Source of the DNA: Smithella sp.
GTDB lineage: Bacteria > Desulfobacterota > Syntrophia > Syntrophales > Smithellaceae
DNA length: 32,848 nt
Assembly (NCBI GenBank): GCA_017993615.1
Contig: JAGOMJ010000026.1
Coordinates: 1-32,848, forward strand
Direction of reading: 5' to 3'
A program made the position numbers and the translations under genes. Below, piece by piece: positions 32,504 to 32,848 of this stretch. Each line of letters begins with the position of its first letter. Position 1 is the first letter of the stretch. The notes below the pieces were generated by a model. That model worked only from the letters and a program-made list of their open reading frames with translations, was not told the DNA's origin and made no database searches.

Positions 32504-32848
32504 TCAATGGGCGTAAATCTGAACGGATCCTCCCGTCAACTGCGTGGAAAAACCTCTCAAATTCAAACTGCCCAATACATTTGCGCCGGTCATGGTCATC
32601 GCGTTGCTGAGTTTCATGGTCGCCGTGACATTCATCGCGCCCAGGGTGACCGTCGGCAGGGTCATGTTCACCCGCGTTTCCGACGCACTGTTGGTGCCGA
32701 CGTCAATCACCGCCGTGCCGCTGATGACTGCGACATTGCCCGAAATGGCTATACCGTTTGCGCCCAGCCAGCCCGCGCCGGTGTAACCGGTAAAGCCGTC
32801 GGAATCGCCGATGGACAGCGTGGCGCTGGACGCAACGTCTTTAATCTT
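32504..32848 (-). CDS. secreted FilA-like paralogue, 5' part beyond the window
   Basis: The minus-strand frame is open from the window end (32848) to TGA at 32504, giving 114 visible residues. The visible part aligns with the 162-residue neighbour: SIGDSDGFTGYTGAGWLGANGIAISGN, IDVGTNSASETRVNMTLPTVTLGAMNVTATM, and the same C-terminal ending IYAH. The signal peptide and the ELD-V opening must lie outside the window. It is first of the three tandem genes seen here; more copies could follow outside. Confidence 0.75.
   Translation of the reverse strand, partial: KIKDVASSATLSIGDSDGFTGYTGAGWLGANGIAISGNVAVISGTAVIDVGTNSASETRVNMTLPTVTLGAMNVTATMKLSNAMTMTGANVLGSLNLRGFSTQLTGGSVQIYAH

Overview
The window looks like a stretch of a Gram-negative, probably anaerobic bacterial chromosome. 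I infer Desulfobacterota (Syntrophales-like, the Syntrophus/Smithella type) from four things: a complete Liv ABC transporter ending in a phenylacetate-CoA ligase, a divergent thiolase, several outer-membrane beta-barrels, and a fused PurS-like/PurL with separate PurQ. This is inference; there is no rRNA to anchor it. There is no CRISPR array, insertion sequence or prophage. Short sites and gene starts were placed by eye.

Left part (1-6235, mostly + strand): the end of a radical SAM protein cut by the window edge, a tRNA-Thr(CGT) on the minus strand, a membrane-anchored metallophosphoesterase, then two outer-membrane proteins. These are a coiled-coil-plus-barrel protein behind a good sigma70 promoter with a ~280-nt leader, and a long FadL-family barrel.

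Glycan block (6276-13075, minus strand): in transcription order, an ArnC/DPM1-like family 2 glycosyltransferase, a WecE-type sugar aminotransferase, a large multi-pass membrane protein, a WecD-like acetyltransferase, and a second large membrane protein paralogous to the first. WecE plus WecD is the last half of dTDP-Fuc4NAc synthesis. With a polyprenyl-phosphate glycosyltransferase and two GT-C-like membrane proteins, the set resembles the arn (lipid A aminoarabinose) scheme with a different sugar. This is the best candidate for an undescribed system here. A thiolase gene lies just upstream on the same strand.

Middle (14898-16663, + strand): a VTT/DedA-like membrane protein translationally coupled to bioB. 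Converging on it is a minus-strand operon, livK-livH-livM-livG-livF-paaK (22923 to 16676). It has a palindrome inside its candidate promoter and a strong hairpin after livK. Further right, rmuC and an orphan PAS histidine kinase form a minus-strand pair. rmuC is divergent from purL-purQ, and each direction has a recognisable promoter.

Right edge (29991-32848, minus strand): three tandem secreted proteins sharing an IDVGTS-type motif (the third is cut by the window end), followed by a secreted C39-type cysteine peptidase. This arrangement recalls the fil (FilA/FilB) genes of Acinetobacter and is the second candidate for an unexplored surface system.
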